The position numbers were made by a program, and so were the translations under genes. The notes beneath the pieces are model-generated. The model did not search any database. It was not told the origin of the DNA and saw nothing but the letters and a program-made list of their open reading frames with translations. A DNA stretch of 42,771 nucleotides from Terana coerulea (Eukaryota; Basidiomycota; Agaricomycetes; Polyporales; Phanerochaetaceae): positions 1 to 42,771 of the forward strand of contig JAKOGH010000451.1 in assembly GCA_024811115.1 (NCBI GenBank). Reading direction: 5' to 3'. Shown here one piece after another: positions 22,865-34,200 of the stretch (positions are counted from its first letter, which is position 1; the number at the start of each line of letters is the position of its first letter).

Positions 22865-23249
22865 CCAGCTTGGAGCACCGGGGGGAGGTCTAAGAATTAA
22901 AGCGTGTGTCTAGGGGGCAGTCGCAGGTAGAGATGGAATGCACAGAGGAGGCGTGGCTGTCGTCGCAGGTGTTGTACATCCTGGCTGCTGCGTGCCCCCG
23001 ACGCATATCATGAGCAAAGCTGCCCTGGCGCTAAGCACCACCCCACCGCGTGCGGATCACCGTTGTCGGATCGCCGAGAGGCCGTCTCCGGCCGTGCCAC
23101 GACGGCGTCTGTACGCTGTGCAAACTTGCACACGAACTCTCATCTCGACCGCGGGCGCAAGCGCAGAGAAGGCCAGCAGCGTCCTCGCCACCCGTCCGCT
23201 CTACGACTCAAACCCCTTTTACGACCCCCACAGGCCTCGACAAGTGAAA
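22865..23249. promoter_or_regulatory. Shared divergent promoter region
   Basis: This is a 385-bp gap between the start codons of the hydrolase (minus) and the BuGZ-like gene (plus). It must hold both core promoters and both 5' UTRs. No specific box is claimed. Confidence 0.5.
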
Positions 23250-24682
23250 ATGGCGAAGAAGAAGAACAAGCAGGCGAGTGCTTGGTGCTTGAAATCCTTA
23301 TCGCTTGCGGGTACTGACGAAGCGAGGTTGCAGATCATCCGCCCCTGGTGCTGGTATTGTGAGCGGGAATTTGAGGATGAGAAGGGTGTGTAACACATTT
23401 TCAGGATCTCGAACGGACAGCTGACGACGCTTTGCGTAGTTCTAATGCAGCATCAAAAGGCGAAGCACTTCAAGTGTAACCTTTGTCCTCGACGGCTGAA
23501 CACCGCTGGAGGGTTGGCCGTGCACATTCAGCAAGTGCACAAGCTCGAACCAGACAAGTACGTAGCCCCATCTTTGCTGTTAAGCGAAGTTGTCTAACCC
23601 TTTGCAGCTTGCCCCGCATCGACAACGCCCTGCCCGGCCGCGATGGCTACGAGGTCGAGATTTTCGGAATGGAAGGCATCCCCGCGCCCGACGTCGCAGA
23701 CTATAAACGGCGCAAGGAGATTGAGCTGGGGCTCAACCCGGGCTCAATCAGCGCGCCGCCGAACAAGCGGCCCAAAGTCGAGAACCGAGCGCTGTCTGAG
23801 GACGAGCTGCGCGCGCAGCTCGCGGCGCACAGGGCGCTCATGGGTGCGAGCGAGGGTGCGCCGCCCCAGCCGAACGCGGACATGGGTGGGGCAGTGTACG
23901 GTGCACCGGCGCAGCACTACGCGAGCCCGCCCGTACCCGCCCCGCCACCCGCCATGTCTCCGCCTGTCCCAGGTGCCCCGTCGCCCTTTAGTCTCCCGCC
24001 GTTTGGAGCACCGTTCGTCCCTGGCATGATGCCGCCGTGCGTGCTTTTATTGACACTATGGGCTTTACTAACGATAATCCCGTTGGTGCAGAATGCCGCC
24101 TGGTGGACCCATGCCACCAGGGTTCCCCCAGATGCCCGGCATGCCGTTCCCTCCGCCTGGCATGATGCCTCCAGGTGCACCTCCATTCCCTCCGCCTCCC
24201 GGCATGCGCCCGCCATTCCCGCCTCCACCCTTCATGCCGCCCGGCATGTCCCCACCGCCAGGATTCACCCCGCCCCCGCCGGGCGCGGCAAACCCGCTCC
24301 CTCCACCACCGACATTTGTGCCTGCGGGTGGTGCGGCGCCGCCGCCTCCTAGTGCGGTATTCAGCGGCAGCGTGCCCCCACCCAGCTCGAGTGCAACGCC
24401 AGCGCCGCAGCTGAAGCTGCCGGACTCGAAGCTGGAGCAAACATATGCGCCGTTTAAAAAGCCGACTGTACTGAAGTGGGCGGACCCCAACTTTTCTCCC
24501 GTACGTATCATGTGGTAGCTTAACGTTCACTGTCTTACCAGTCCCTCTCATAGGAGGAGCATCGTGCGATTCATCCGAGGTACTACGCCCCTCGCGATGT
24601 CACCAACCAGACAAATGCATCTACGGGACCGAGCGAAGAGGCACGCGGCAAGAAACGCGCAAGGGCAGAGGATTTCCTTTAA
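23250..24682 (+). CDS. BuGZ/ZNF207-type C2H2 zinc-finger protein
   Basis: BuGZ/ZNF207 proteins bind microtubules and the Bub3 checkpoint protein, and also act in splicing. Exons: 23250-23273, 23334-23385, 23440-23557, 23608-24036, 24092-24500 and 24554-24682, totalling 1161 nt (386 aa) with no frameshift. The N-terminus is diagnostic: MAKKKNKQ, then [14 protein letters not shown] and [34 protein letters not shown] (two adjacent C2H2 fingers), then [34 protein letters not shown] basic segment follows. The middle is a long Pro/Met/Gly-rich tract (MPPG, FPPPPGM repeats) as in BuGZ. The C-terminus is [10 protein letters not shown]. The first intron (23274-23333) starts with GCGAGT and ends CAG, a GC-AG intron. 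The start was chosen for KKKNK directly before the fingers. Confidence 0.92.
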
Positions 24683-27600
24683 GTTATGTTGTGGTTATGT
24701 ACGAGATAAGACAAGTTAGAGGTGCGTGACTCCCAATTGGATAGGCTGCGTGGCGCCGGCTGACGATGTCTCGTAGCCTGCAACGGTGCGTGTACGCGTA
24801 GCTGCTGGCGACGTTGAAGCTCTACTAGGTCGACACGTGTGGTGGGTCGTGGTGGTCGGTTGTTGTAGGGATAACGAAAGGAAAAGAAGAACGAAGGAAG
24901 GACGTGGTCGTCGGAGCGCGGCATTCACCAGTCCGTCCCATCCGTTGTGCTGTCCCCTGCCCGCGGGCTTGCGTACTCATCTCTTTTGCGGCTCCGAGGC
25001 CAGGCCGTGACGGCAACTATCCGCAAACAAGATGAAGGGTTGATACACGTGGAATTACGCGGTACGGGACATGTTTCTTTCTTCGTGTTGTATGAGTCTG
25101 TTGCGCGGTACGTCCTGGAGTACGGTCGGTGCCCCTTTTACCCTTTCCCTCCTGTCACCCGTCGAAAACGTCACGAACATAGCATATTTTCTGTTCTCAA
25201 AGATGGTGTGCAAATGTGAGAAGACGGACGATTAAATCAGGCTGCACTTCAGCAAGTCTATGTGAAGGTAATACCAGAACATATGCACTTCTGTATCCTG
25301 AATATCGATGGCGAGGTAAGCGTGTCCGTGAGTAACTCGAACAGTCTCTACAAGCTTGCTATAGCCTGCATCAGACGAGTGCAAACTCGAGAACGGGATT
25401 GTGAATGCAGTGTTTCGAAAATGCGGCGAACGTTGTCGGTATTTGTTACGTAAGACAACTGGTGGCCTTCTTGAGTGTTGCTTTAGGTGCGTTCGTGGGG
25501 TGGAGAAAACCTGAGGAAAGGACCGACAGGTGCAAGCGTTGTGGCGCGGTCCGAGCATTACATAAGCGCTGGTTTTGCGACGGCTCTGCGTCTTGGTACA
25601 AGCTTTGCGCACCATTTCGAGAGCAACGCTCCGCTAAAAGTCCACGATCGGGTGTCCATGAATGCATCGATATCCTTGCCGACCGCACTGGTCGCAGGGT
25701 GCGCCACGTCCGCGCCCGCAGCCTACGGGCGACGCGCTCGGCCAAGGTGTTCGCTGACCTTCGGAGCGCGGGCAACACACCGCATCCGGTAGGCAAGTTG
25801 GCCGAGCAGGTGTCGTAGGCATGGTATACCTTACATGCACCCTGACGGCCTGGCGTGCCCCATGAAACACAAAGTTCCCCGGCCACAATGTATGGCGAAC
25901 ACCTAGGAGGGTGGGCGAAGTGACGTCCAGGTAGTGTGAGCAGGGATAACTATAATCTTGGATGGGGGTATATGCGTAAACGTCCTGGTTCGAGAGTACA
26001 GACGGTGCTGTTTTCTGAGGCTTAAGCCTTTGGGGAAGCATGGGTCACCAGCATGAAGGCAAGGGCTTTATTCCCAGCGCTGCGCTGCGCCGATAGAACA
26101 GGTTGGATAATGGCGTAGACATTCCATGTCTGGGAGTGGCTGCGAAAGCAACAGAGAGAATAGACGAGCTACTATGTGTCCGTGCTCTCGCCTTGGTTCA
26201 TCTGTCTTGCACACAGTCATTGTCAGCATCGATGCATCTGCTAGAAAAAAATGCTAACCAAATGTTGTGCACCGTACGCGGGCACAAACTCGGTAGCGAC
26301 AACCAATATGAAAGGCAGGAATCTACTAATACATGGTTGAAGCGGTGAGAACTGAGCGAGATGGCTGAATGCATCGCGTTGGGAGACACAGCGAGCCGCC
26401 GATGGTACGAGGCAGTGAACAGAGCTTTGCGTGCCTAAGAGGGTTCGTCCACGGCCATGGACGAGCGCGATGCCAAGGGCTGCGAGCGTTCGCAGCACGC
26501 TGTAGTACTGTATGTGCAAATCGTGGGCAGGTGGTTGGGGAGGGCGCTGCAGTGTTCGTCTCCGGCAACTGCGGGGAGCTCACGCGGATGTTGTTCAAGG
26601 AACAACGTGATATATCTGGCGCAAGGAGACGAACTACAGGATAGGTCTGTGTAAAGTTAAAACGTAGTTCGTCCTACTGTAGGTCGGGGGCTAAGCGTCA
26701 AGTGGTGCTGGTGAAGCACAGCAGACGTTTCATGTGGTAGACGCGCTTCGGAACCGATGCTTGGTAACTTTTAGACGACCCTCTGCGTTCCTGCGGAGTG
26801 TCGCAGAATGTCGGGGAGAGCGAGACTGGGCTGGATCGCGCTGGCCGTATACCGCGGACGAGCACCGCGCGAAGGCAAGGCGGCCCGGGGGTGAGTGCTT
26901 CGCTGAACCTGAGAAGCCGTGGAGAAGGCCCGTCAAACAAACAAGGAATCCCGGCGTTCATGGCAGCTTGTGGGATCGATGTGTGTCATCTGGACGGATT
27001 GCTGTGTCTGCTGTGTACGCGAATAGGCCACTACAAATTCATGGGCGAGTATGTGAACGCGTTTGGGACGGTGGGAACGCTAGCCATGCCTATCAGCACG
27101 GCAGAGCGCGCGGCAGAGAGGCTGTTCGCTATGGGGGCCGTCAGCACGCTGAGTTATCAGATAGCGTGCGAAGGGACAAACCTTGTCACAATGAAGGCGA
27201 ATGAACAGCGGGAAGACAGAGTCGTCTTCGCGTTCTCCCGCTCGTTGCTATTGGCACAGGCCTGCTCCAGCATGGATACCAACGAACCACGACGGACCCC
27301 ACAGCGAGCAGGGCGCTGGCATGCGCAGCGGCGTCCCGTTGCAGCATTGCGACCACTCCAGATCGCTGCGCGCACCAATGAGCGGCAGCGCCTCGCGCAT
27401 AGCGCTCTCATCGGGCTTCGGGCCTACGTCGGGGTCTTCCCACAGGCTTCTCGCCATGGCCGCCGCTTGGTCGCCGGGCGGGAGCGAGAGGCGTGCGTTC
27501 CCTCGTTCCGCGGATGGGCCGGAGACACGTCGCGCCGATATCCTCTCAGGCGACGTGTTTGGTGAGAATGACGTCTCGCGCCCGTCGCAGCTATAACTAC

Positions 27601-27704
27601 GGTGCATATAGCCACCGCACAGGTAAACCCAAAGAACCTAGTACGGCCGTGCCCCAATCCATATCCATCCACGCACGAACAACACCCGCACCCAACACGC
27701 AGAG
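24683..27704. other. 3.0 kb without a supportable gene
   Basis: Several overlapping open frames exist on both strands. The longest is on the plus strand at 26798-27565 (255 codons; Arg-rich, no recognised motif). The minus-strand frame 27607-27248 reads in a more protein-like way (RETSFSPNTSPERI, then SLPPGDQAAAMARSLWEDP), but no exon chain or family could be established. The last ~200 bp are the promoter of the gene starting at 27705. No tRNA or repeat was recognised. Confidence 0.4.
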
Positions 27705-28759
27705 ATGACGATTGAGCCCAAGGACTCGCGCTCGACGCTCGTCGATGAGCCCATCGAGGAGCTGCGGCGCACGTCGCCCCGCCAATTTCCTCGCTGCCCG
27801 TGCAGACGCCAGGCACGCCGTCGCCCTTCTCAGCGAGCTTCGACCCAAATGCGGCGACGCCGCGCACGCCCGACAACGTGTACTCGCCCATGACCGCCAT
27901 CCTGCAACACCCGTCGCCCTCGAACGAGCTCGTGCCCAAGGACGCATGGCCAAGCGGCGTCGCTGCCTCGCTCAGCGCGCTCTCGAGCCAGTTTGCGGCG
28001 GCGTCCCAGGCACTTGCCGCGCTGCCTGTGCCTGCGGCGACGCCCGGCGGGGGATGCCGCCTGGGGGCTCGGCCCTGTTGGCGATCGAACAAGCACAGGC
28101 GAGGTTGAAGGAGGAGCTGGACCTGTTGAGGGAGCAGGTCGCGGGCATGTCGGGGCAGGGGCGGCGGTCGGAGAAGGAGCGGGAGCGGGACCCGCTCGAC
28201 GGTTCACCGGAGGCGTTCGAGGCACGCTTCCAGGCGATCGAGAGGCAGGTGGAGGACATCGGAGAGACGATCCGGCTCGAGTGAGTCCCGCCTTATTTTG
28301 TGCGCGCGCCGCGGCTGCTGACGCGCCATTTGCGCGCCCCGCCAGCCAGGCCCGGCTGTACGCGCGGCTGCTGAACGCGACGATCACGACGAACAAGATG
28401 CAGCTCACGCCGCTCGTGATGGCGAACGGCAAGACGCCGCAGAACTTCCCCGCGACCAAGGGCGAGTTCGAACACCTCACGAGTGCGTTCGCTGTCACCC
28501 TCCCCGCGCGTCCTGCTAATCCCCGCGCTTCCACCCATCCCCTTCCTCCCCACCCCGCCCATTCGCATGATGTGCATGCACAATCCGCGCTCGCCTGGCC
28601 GCCGCCGTTCATTCATCGGAAACTGCGCCCGAATTACGCGCGACAGAGGAGCGCTACGAGCACCTGCTGAAGTCGTATGGCGTCCCGCTCAAGGGCGACA
28701 CGGCCGCGAAGCGGCAGACGCTGCGCGAGTTCATCGGCCTAAGCCCTGCCAAGCCATGA
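27705..28759 (+). CDS. Coiled-coil protein of unknown function
   Basis: About 275 aa in three exons: 27705-28280, 28346-28482 and 28647-28759. Two one-base breaks are removed by adding a C in the C4 run at 27777-27780 and a G in the G5 run at 28049-28053. The exon sum is then 828 nt, a multiple of three. The N-terminal half is Pro/Ser/Ala-rich (SSLPVQTPGTPSPF; TPRTPDNVYSPM). A helix follows that is strongly coiled-coil-like (LLAIEQAQARLKEELDLLRE), then a second helix ending DIGETIRLE. The third part reads QARLYARLLNATITTNKMQL, GKTPQNFPATKGEF, ERYEHLLKSYGVPL and LREFIGLSP, which looks like a small conserved helical domain. No function is recognised. Confidence 0.75.
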
Positions 28760-29295
28760 AGCAGCCTTTGATGTTTGCTTCTGCTGCCAGAATCACGGTG
28801 GCGGCAGAGAATGCGCTTCAGCTAGCGACTTAGAGGTTGGGAAGCATCTTATACCACCATATTACACCTTTTGGATAGGTGTCAACGTAGAGTTTAGCTG
28901 CAGACTATAGCATGGACATACGCAGTGATTTGTCAGGCCGTCCCTTCACTTATTGTCAATGTTTTTCACGATGAACGCCAGAAACGATAGTTTTCGCTTT
29001 GGTAAGCATCGCCAGAGGCGGTAGGAAAGCGCGTATTTCCCAACCGCCCAACGAGTCTTTTGAAAGTTCAGAAAATAAAGAGCGCAGTGATAGAGCACTA
29101 AGAAAGTCAGAAATGAGTATGGTGGGTGACGACAGTGGTGGTGAGAGTTGGGTGAGAGGCAAGCCCGGACTCGCCGCGCCACGCGCCCCGCCGGCGGCTT
29201 CGCTTCGCTTGCTTCCGCACTCGCTTCACCTCTTGCCCACAAACCTCCATCTCGCTCGCGCCCTCGCCGCCCGCCCTCGCCGCCCGCCATCGTCC
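28760..29295. other. Intergenic, 536 bp
   Basis: This is the 3' flank of the coiled-coil gene and the promoter/5' UTR of the Cbp3 gene. The stretch just before 29296 is very C/G-rich. An open frame runs from 28999 into the Cbp3 frame, but the ATG at 29296 is preferred because the Arg/Ala-rich presequence begins there. Confidence 0.5.
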
Positions 29296-30836
29296 ATGGT
29301 CGCCCGCGCCCTCCTTCTGCGCCGCCTGCGGCACGCGCCGCTGCCCGCCCTCGCCCGCGCGCGCTGCGCATCGAGCACCGCGCCGCTGCTCAAGGCCAAG
29401 CCCTCGCACGCCCTTCCGTCAGGTTCAAAACCAAGCCCTCATGCTCCCTCGTCGCCGCCGACGCCCCCCACCCCCGGCGCCGCACCCCCAAAATCCGCCA
29501 CGCCAAAATTGAACGAGAAGGATGCCCCGGCGCCGCCGGCGACGCGGCCGCAGTCGTGGCTGACGGTGCAGGTGAACAAGAGCCCCGCCGCGCGCAGGTT
29601 CTTCCTCGGCCTTTCCAGCTTGCTGGGGTACGACAGCCCGAAGCAGCGCGCGGCGTGGCGCGCGTTTGCGATGTATGAGAAGTTGTGTGTCCCGCAGGCG
29701 GATAAGGAGAGGGGTTTTGGCAGGATGGTGAGTTTTGTTTTGTTGATTGCAGCTGTGAAGGGGCCGGTTTGGGCTTTGGAGTGTTTGAGTTCGGTGTTGG
29801 GCTTTCGTGAAGAGAGGGAATTGGCAACGGAGGGAGCATTGCAGCTCTGCCTTCTCTTGCGTGTCAAGCACGAAGTCATGCTGCGAATGATTTGCGCGAA
29901 TTTTGGTTCGACCTGCGCAATGTATGAACACCTCTGCAATTTTGTCAGGATAAAGGAGATACATTTTTCGTGGTTCTATCACCGTCCATTACCGTATTCT
30001 ACCCGGCTGAGTTTGTACGAGCATGTACTCATTGCCTTCTATCCGCAGACTGCGCCCTCCCACCAACCTTCCAATCTTGGTTTTCCGTCACGAATCTGCA
30101 TGTCTGGATGCTGACTGTCCGACTACGCGCACTACCGGATCCGATAGGCAAGCACTACATCCAAGCCCTCGTCGACCATTTCTTCCTCGACGTCGAGGAC
30201 CGCATCCGGCAGGTCCTCCAGCCGACGCCCGCCAAAGCGTCAAAATCAGGAGAACCCGTCGTGCCGGCGCCGCACAGCACGTACGTGGCGACGCCGACGC
30301 CGTTCTACAGCATCGCGCGGGGCGACGCTGCGCCGCGAGGGCGCGCGCCAGAGCGGCTCGTGACGCGACAGATGAAAATCCTGCGCGAGCAGTGGGCGGG
30401 GCTGCAGATGGCGCTCGACGTCGCGCTCGTGCGCGGCGACGCGGACATGGCGGGCGCGGTGTGGCGCAACTTCCTCGGCGCGCGCGGCGCACGTGGGATT
30501 GTGTACCCGTTCTCGCCCGAGGCGGCGAACGCGGGCGCGCCGTACTTCCGGCGGAGCGTGAACCTCGTCGGGGGCGAAATCGAGAAGGGGGTGCTGAAGC
30601 GAATGGACAGCGAGGCGGGCCTCAGAGCGGAGGAGGCGCGCGACGACGGGAGCGGCGTGCACGACTTTGCGCCACGCGACGCGGGGCGGTACGTGCTCTA
30701 CCCCGAGCGGATGGCGGACATCGTGGGGTACGTGCGCCGCGAGGTGCGCCGGCTCGAGGCGGTGCCGGACGCGGTCGTCATGGGCGCGAACAAGGAGAAG
30801 GTGCTCGTGCTGGAGTTTGGGCGGGTGCGGCAGTGA
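29296..30836 (+). CDS. CBP3: Cbp3/UQCC1-type cytochrome bc1 assembly factor
   Basis: Cbp3 with Cbp6 binds newly made cytochrome b at the mitochondrial ribosome and is needed to assemble complex III. Exons: 29296-29727 and 30049-30836, with a 321-bp intron. The N-terminus (RALLLRRLRHAPLPALARAR) is a typical mitochondrial targeting peptide, followed by a Pro/Ser linker. The chaperone domain has MYEKLCVPQADKERGF, then LPPTFQSWFSVTNLHVWMLT (a hallmark of the family), KHYIQALVDHFFLDVEDRIR and a C-terminal VGYVRREVRRLEAVPD. Splicing is in frame only if one G is added to the G4 run at 29711-29714. This gives GFWQDD-CALPPTF and a total of 1221 nt (406 aa). Its 3' half and 3' flank are duplicated at 36870-37690. 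Confidence 0.88.
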
Positions 30837-31295
30837 GGGGGATAAAAAGCTTTGGTCTGTGTAGAATGCTCTTACGCTATACTCTGATTATTACTGCTGA
30901 GTTACCCGCAGAGTCGAATCGCCATTGCCCCGTTTTCAATGCATATATTCGCATCTTGAAGGATTTGTGTCGTCCATAAATGTCAGACTGTACAGGATCT
31001 GTTAAGGTGACCCTTATCCAAACCACAGCATTCAGCAGGCCGCGCCGAAGTCAAGATCACTTACTACACGACGCGTGCAGGTAGCTTGTCTCAACGGCTA
31101 TATCACAGTCTCAGAAGGTACGGTAGTTCCCCTCATTGCCCCTATACTATGAAGTAGAATGTTGACCGTGCCGATTGATAGGTTCACAGCACGTGGGACC
31201 CGACCAATTGTGGAATCGACTGATGTCCGCATACGTATTCGTGCATCAGGTTGCAGTTGAACAGGTTTCCACGCCTTTCTCTCTCTGCGTCCCCA
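30837..31295. other. 3' flank of Cbp3 and upstream region of the helicase-like gene
   Basis: The first ~160 bp are part of the segment duplicated with the Cbp3 tail at 37533-37690, which marks them as part of the ancestral copied block. Nothing else is recognised. Confidence 0.5.
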
Positions 31296-34200
31296 ATGCC
31301 TTCAGACAGCTTCTCAGTCGCATTTCTGCGCTTCGACCGCGAGGACGAGGACGCGCCATGGAAGTGGGACAAGTTTTCGGAGCTCACGAACGCATGCCCC
31401 GCTCCGTGGAAGGTGGGCGCTAACGACCCACTCCCCGACGGCCTTAGTAGGGAACAAGTCCACCACATCCGACAGTTCTACATGGAATATAAGGCCATTC
31501 CTGACATCAAAGCCGCGACAAGCTTCGTCAAGAGCCATGCGGGGGATAATGTTCGTGAGGGGCGGCAACACCTGGTCCGCTGGCTGGGTCTCATGTGCTG
31601 GCGGAAGTGCGATTGAATACAATCGTCGACCAATGCCTTGCCGAAGCAGAGGCTGGGCCTCGCGACCTCATGCTCATCAATGGCACTGAAGTGAGTGTTC
31701 AGACTGCGAGGACATGTCATAGCTGATTGCAGAGCAGACGTATCCAAAAGTTTCCCAGTGCAACTTGAACAGGACCACTCTCGCGTTCGAGCTATTCGGC
31801 GAGGACGGAATCGTGCGCGGACGAAACCAATTGCACACGCGCCCGGAGGTCACCACGTTCATCAACACTCTCATTACCATGGCTTTCAACCGCCAGCGGA
31901 AAGGGATCATCAAGGAGGTCGAAGCGGTAGACACCGCGTATGAGTCGTGGTCTCAGATGAAAGCAGAACGTGAGTGAGCATCTGGGATACACACATCTGC
32001 GATACTCAGATGGGCGAAGGTCAGTCACGAATCCAGATGAAAGCTCGGCGCAGGTGCTGCGCAAGTACAACTGCTTGCGCCAAACTGCTTCAACTACTGG
32101 GCAAGCTCGGGCTAGGGTATCCTCGGCAAGAGAAGATCAGACAGGAAGTGGAGGAACAATGGAAGTTGATGAAGAGTTACACAGGCAAAGCACCTCTGCC
32201 GCCGGACTGTAAGCATACTCGATAATCTCAGTAATAGCGCACTTATTCCGATGGCACAGAGCTAAGTTACCAAAAATCATCCGTGATGCGTTGGAGCAGA
32301 TGGCGACCGTCGTAGAGGTTGCGGAGTTTGTGAAGCAGATGAATGAGTTATTCACCGGTGTCGGAGCAGACGAGGTGGTGGAGCCATTGACTCTCGAAGA
32401 AAATATAAACGTGCAATGGGAGGAGGGTACTGACGGCTACATGCTGCCAATAGAGGAGCTGTACAAGAACCTTGGTTACATTGCGACCCCGACAGCCACG
32501 GATCAGACATCTTCATTGTCAGCAGTGCCCCACGGCGAGCCCCTCATCTTGACACCCGCCGACCAGGCCTCTTCATCGTCCACTATGCCCCACGGCGAGC
32601 CCCTCTCTCCTGCAGCGGCCGTCAATGATCAGGGCAATCTACTGGAGCCGACGTTTCACCACTTCAATAGGGTCGTCAAGAAACGTGCGCCGACGCGCAT
32701 GGAGGAGGATGAGGACCTGACATTCTACAGTTGGGAGGACCTCAAGCCCAAGTGGCACCAAGTGGTCGGTGTCAACAAATTAATGGACCTCGCTTTTTCG
32801 GAGCGTCCGCTGTCTTTATTGGATATGGTCGGACTTGGGAAGACGCTGCAGGTGATCGCGTTTGCGGCCGCATTGGCCCATTTCCACGACTTCTGCGCGG
32901 TGAAGGGGCACTTTCCTGGACGCTACAGTAAGCTTTCAAGCATCATGTTTACGGACTAGTTCCCGACGCTGATGGTGATAATACTAGGCAACAAGGAGAC
33001 GAAATGGCAGGGCAAACCAGGTAACATTCCGAGTCGCCCACTCCTAATTGTGGTCCCACAGGCGCTCTTGACGCAGGTGCGGGAGGAGCTATCCCGTTTT
33101 TAGAGGAGACTGCTTTCGACGTACTCATTTACGTCGTAACGGAGAGAACCCGATGTAATTGGGTTAGGGACGTTTTCTATAGGTCAAACCAACCGCAGCA
33201 CCGACGTATCATCGTCGCCACAAGTGCGGTTAGTGAGCTTGTATACTCCAGTAGACTGTGCCTTACCACCTCAAATAGGCTATCCGGAACGACAGCAGCC
33301 GATTCCTGGCCGGCATGCCGTGGAACGCGACCGAGCCCCTAAGGCACATAATCTCGCCGAGTATGAACAAACCCTTTTGGGCTGCATTACCTCTTCACCG
33401 CCATCGACGAGATCCAAAACTATCGGAATGTGGGGCCGCTGTTCAAGGCAGGAGTAGCCCTTCGTTCGCGTTCGCAATGCTTTGTTGGTATGACAGCGAC
33501 ACCAATTACAACCAAATCTTCGGTGAGGCCAACCTGAAGACTCCATGTTGTATGCCGATCAACTGCGGCAGGATCTGTGGCATATGGGGCGCATTCTTGG
33601 CATTGAAGGGTTTCATTCCGCACACGATGATACCCTCCGCAAATACAATTGTGAATTGAACGCCGCTCACCGGGCCGACCGAAAGCACAACAGCGTCAGA
33701 GCCTTAGCGGAGAACGAGATTACGGACACGGCAACCGATATCCAAAGGGAGCAGTTGCAAGAAATGCAAAAGAAGTTTGCTGGCATGGTGCTTCGACGCA
33801 CAACTGCATCCCGAGATATCGAGGGCAACTTCATCTCCGGGCTCGAGTCCTACCAGCAGAACACGCTGGTGCTCAAAGGGTACAAGTTCGAGTATGACTA
33901 CATTGCAAAACGGGCGAAAGGGGTGATTGATGACGGCACAGTCGTGCGGCTATAGACCAAGGTGAGTAGCTGTGTCGCCTCTGGGGTACCTAAGCTATGA
34001 GCTTTATTCCGATATCCTGGTTGGAGTATGGTGACTCAACCCCCTACTGGGGCAGTAAACGTGTCGTTTCTGAGCGCTCCCTCTCTTGCGGCGGTTGAAA
34101 AATTCGTCCATGACGGAATACATTGCGCAGCAGGCCGCAATACGCCGCCACATATCCGTTGAGGAGAGAATGGCAGTCGTAGCTCTACCTCTCTGCAAAC

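Noticed and set aside
27424..28612. Long minus-strand frames over the coiled-coil gene
   Set aside because: They mirror high-GC codons of the plus-strand gene, whose exons have clean borders and coiled-coil sequence.
29917..29980. Apparent second copy of the MYEKLC exon segment inside the Cbp3 intron (MYEHLC...)
   Set aside because: The match is limited to ATGTATGA and a short AAGGAGA block. It is too weak to claim an exon duplication, and the simple two-exon model is in frame after one run correction.
29148..30979. Alternative plus and minus frames over the Cbp3 gene (Arg/Ala-rich)
   Set aside because: Only one frame gives the LPPTFQSWF and DHFFLDVEDR family motifs; the rest are GC-driven shadows.
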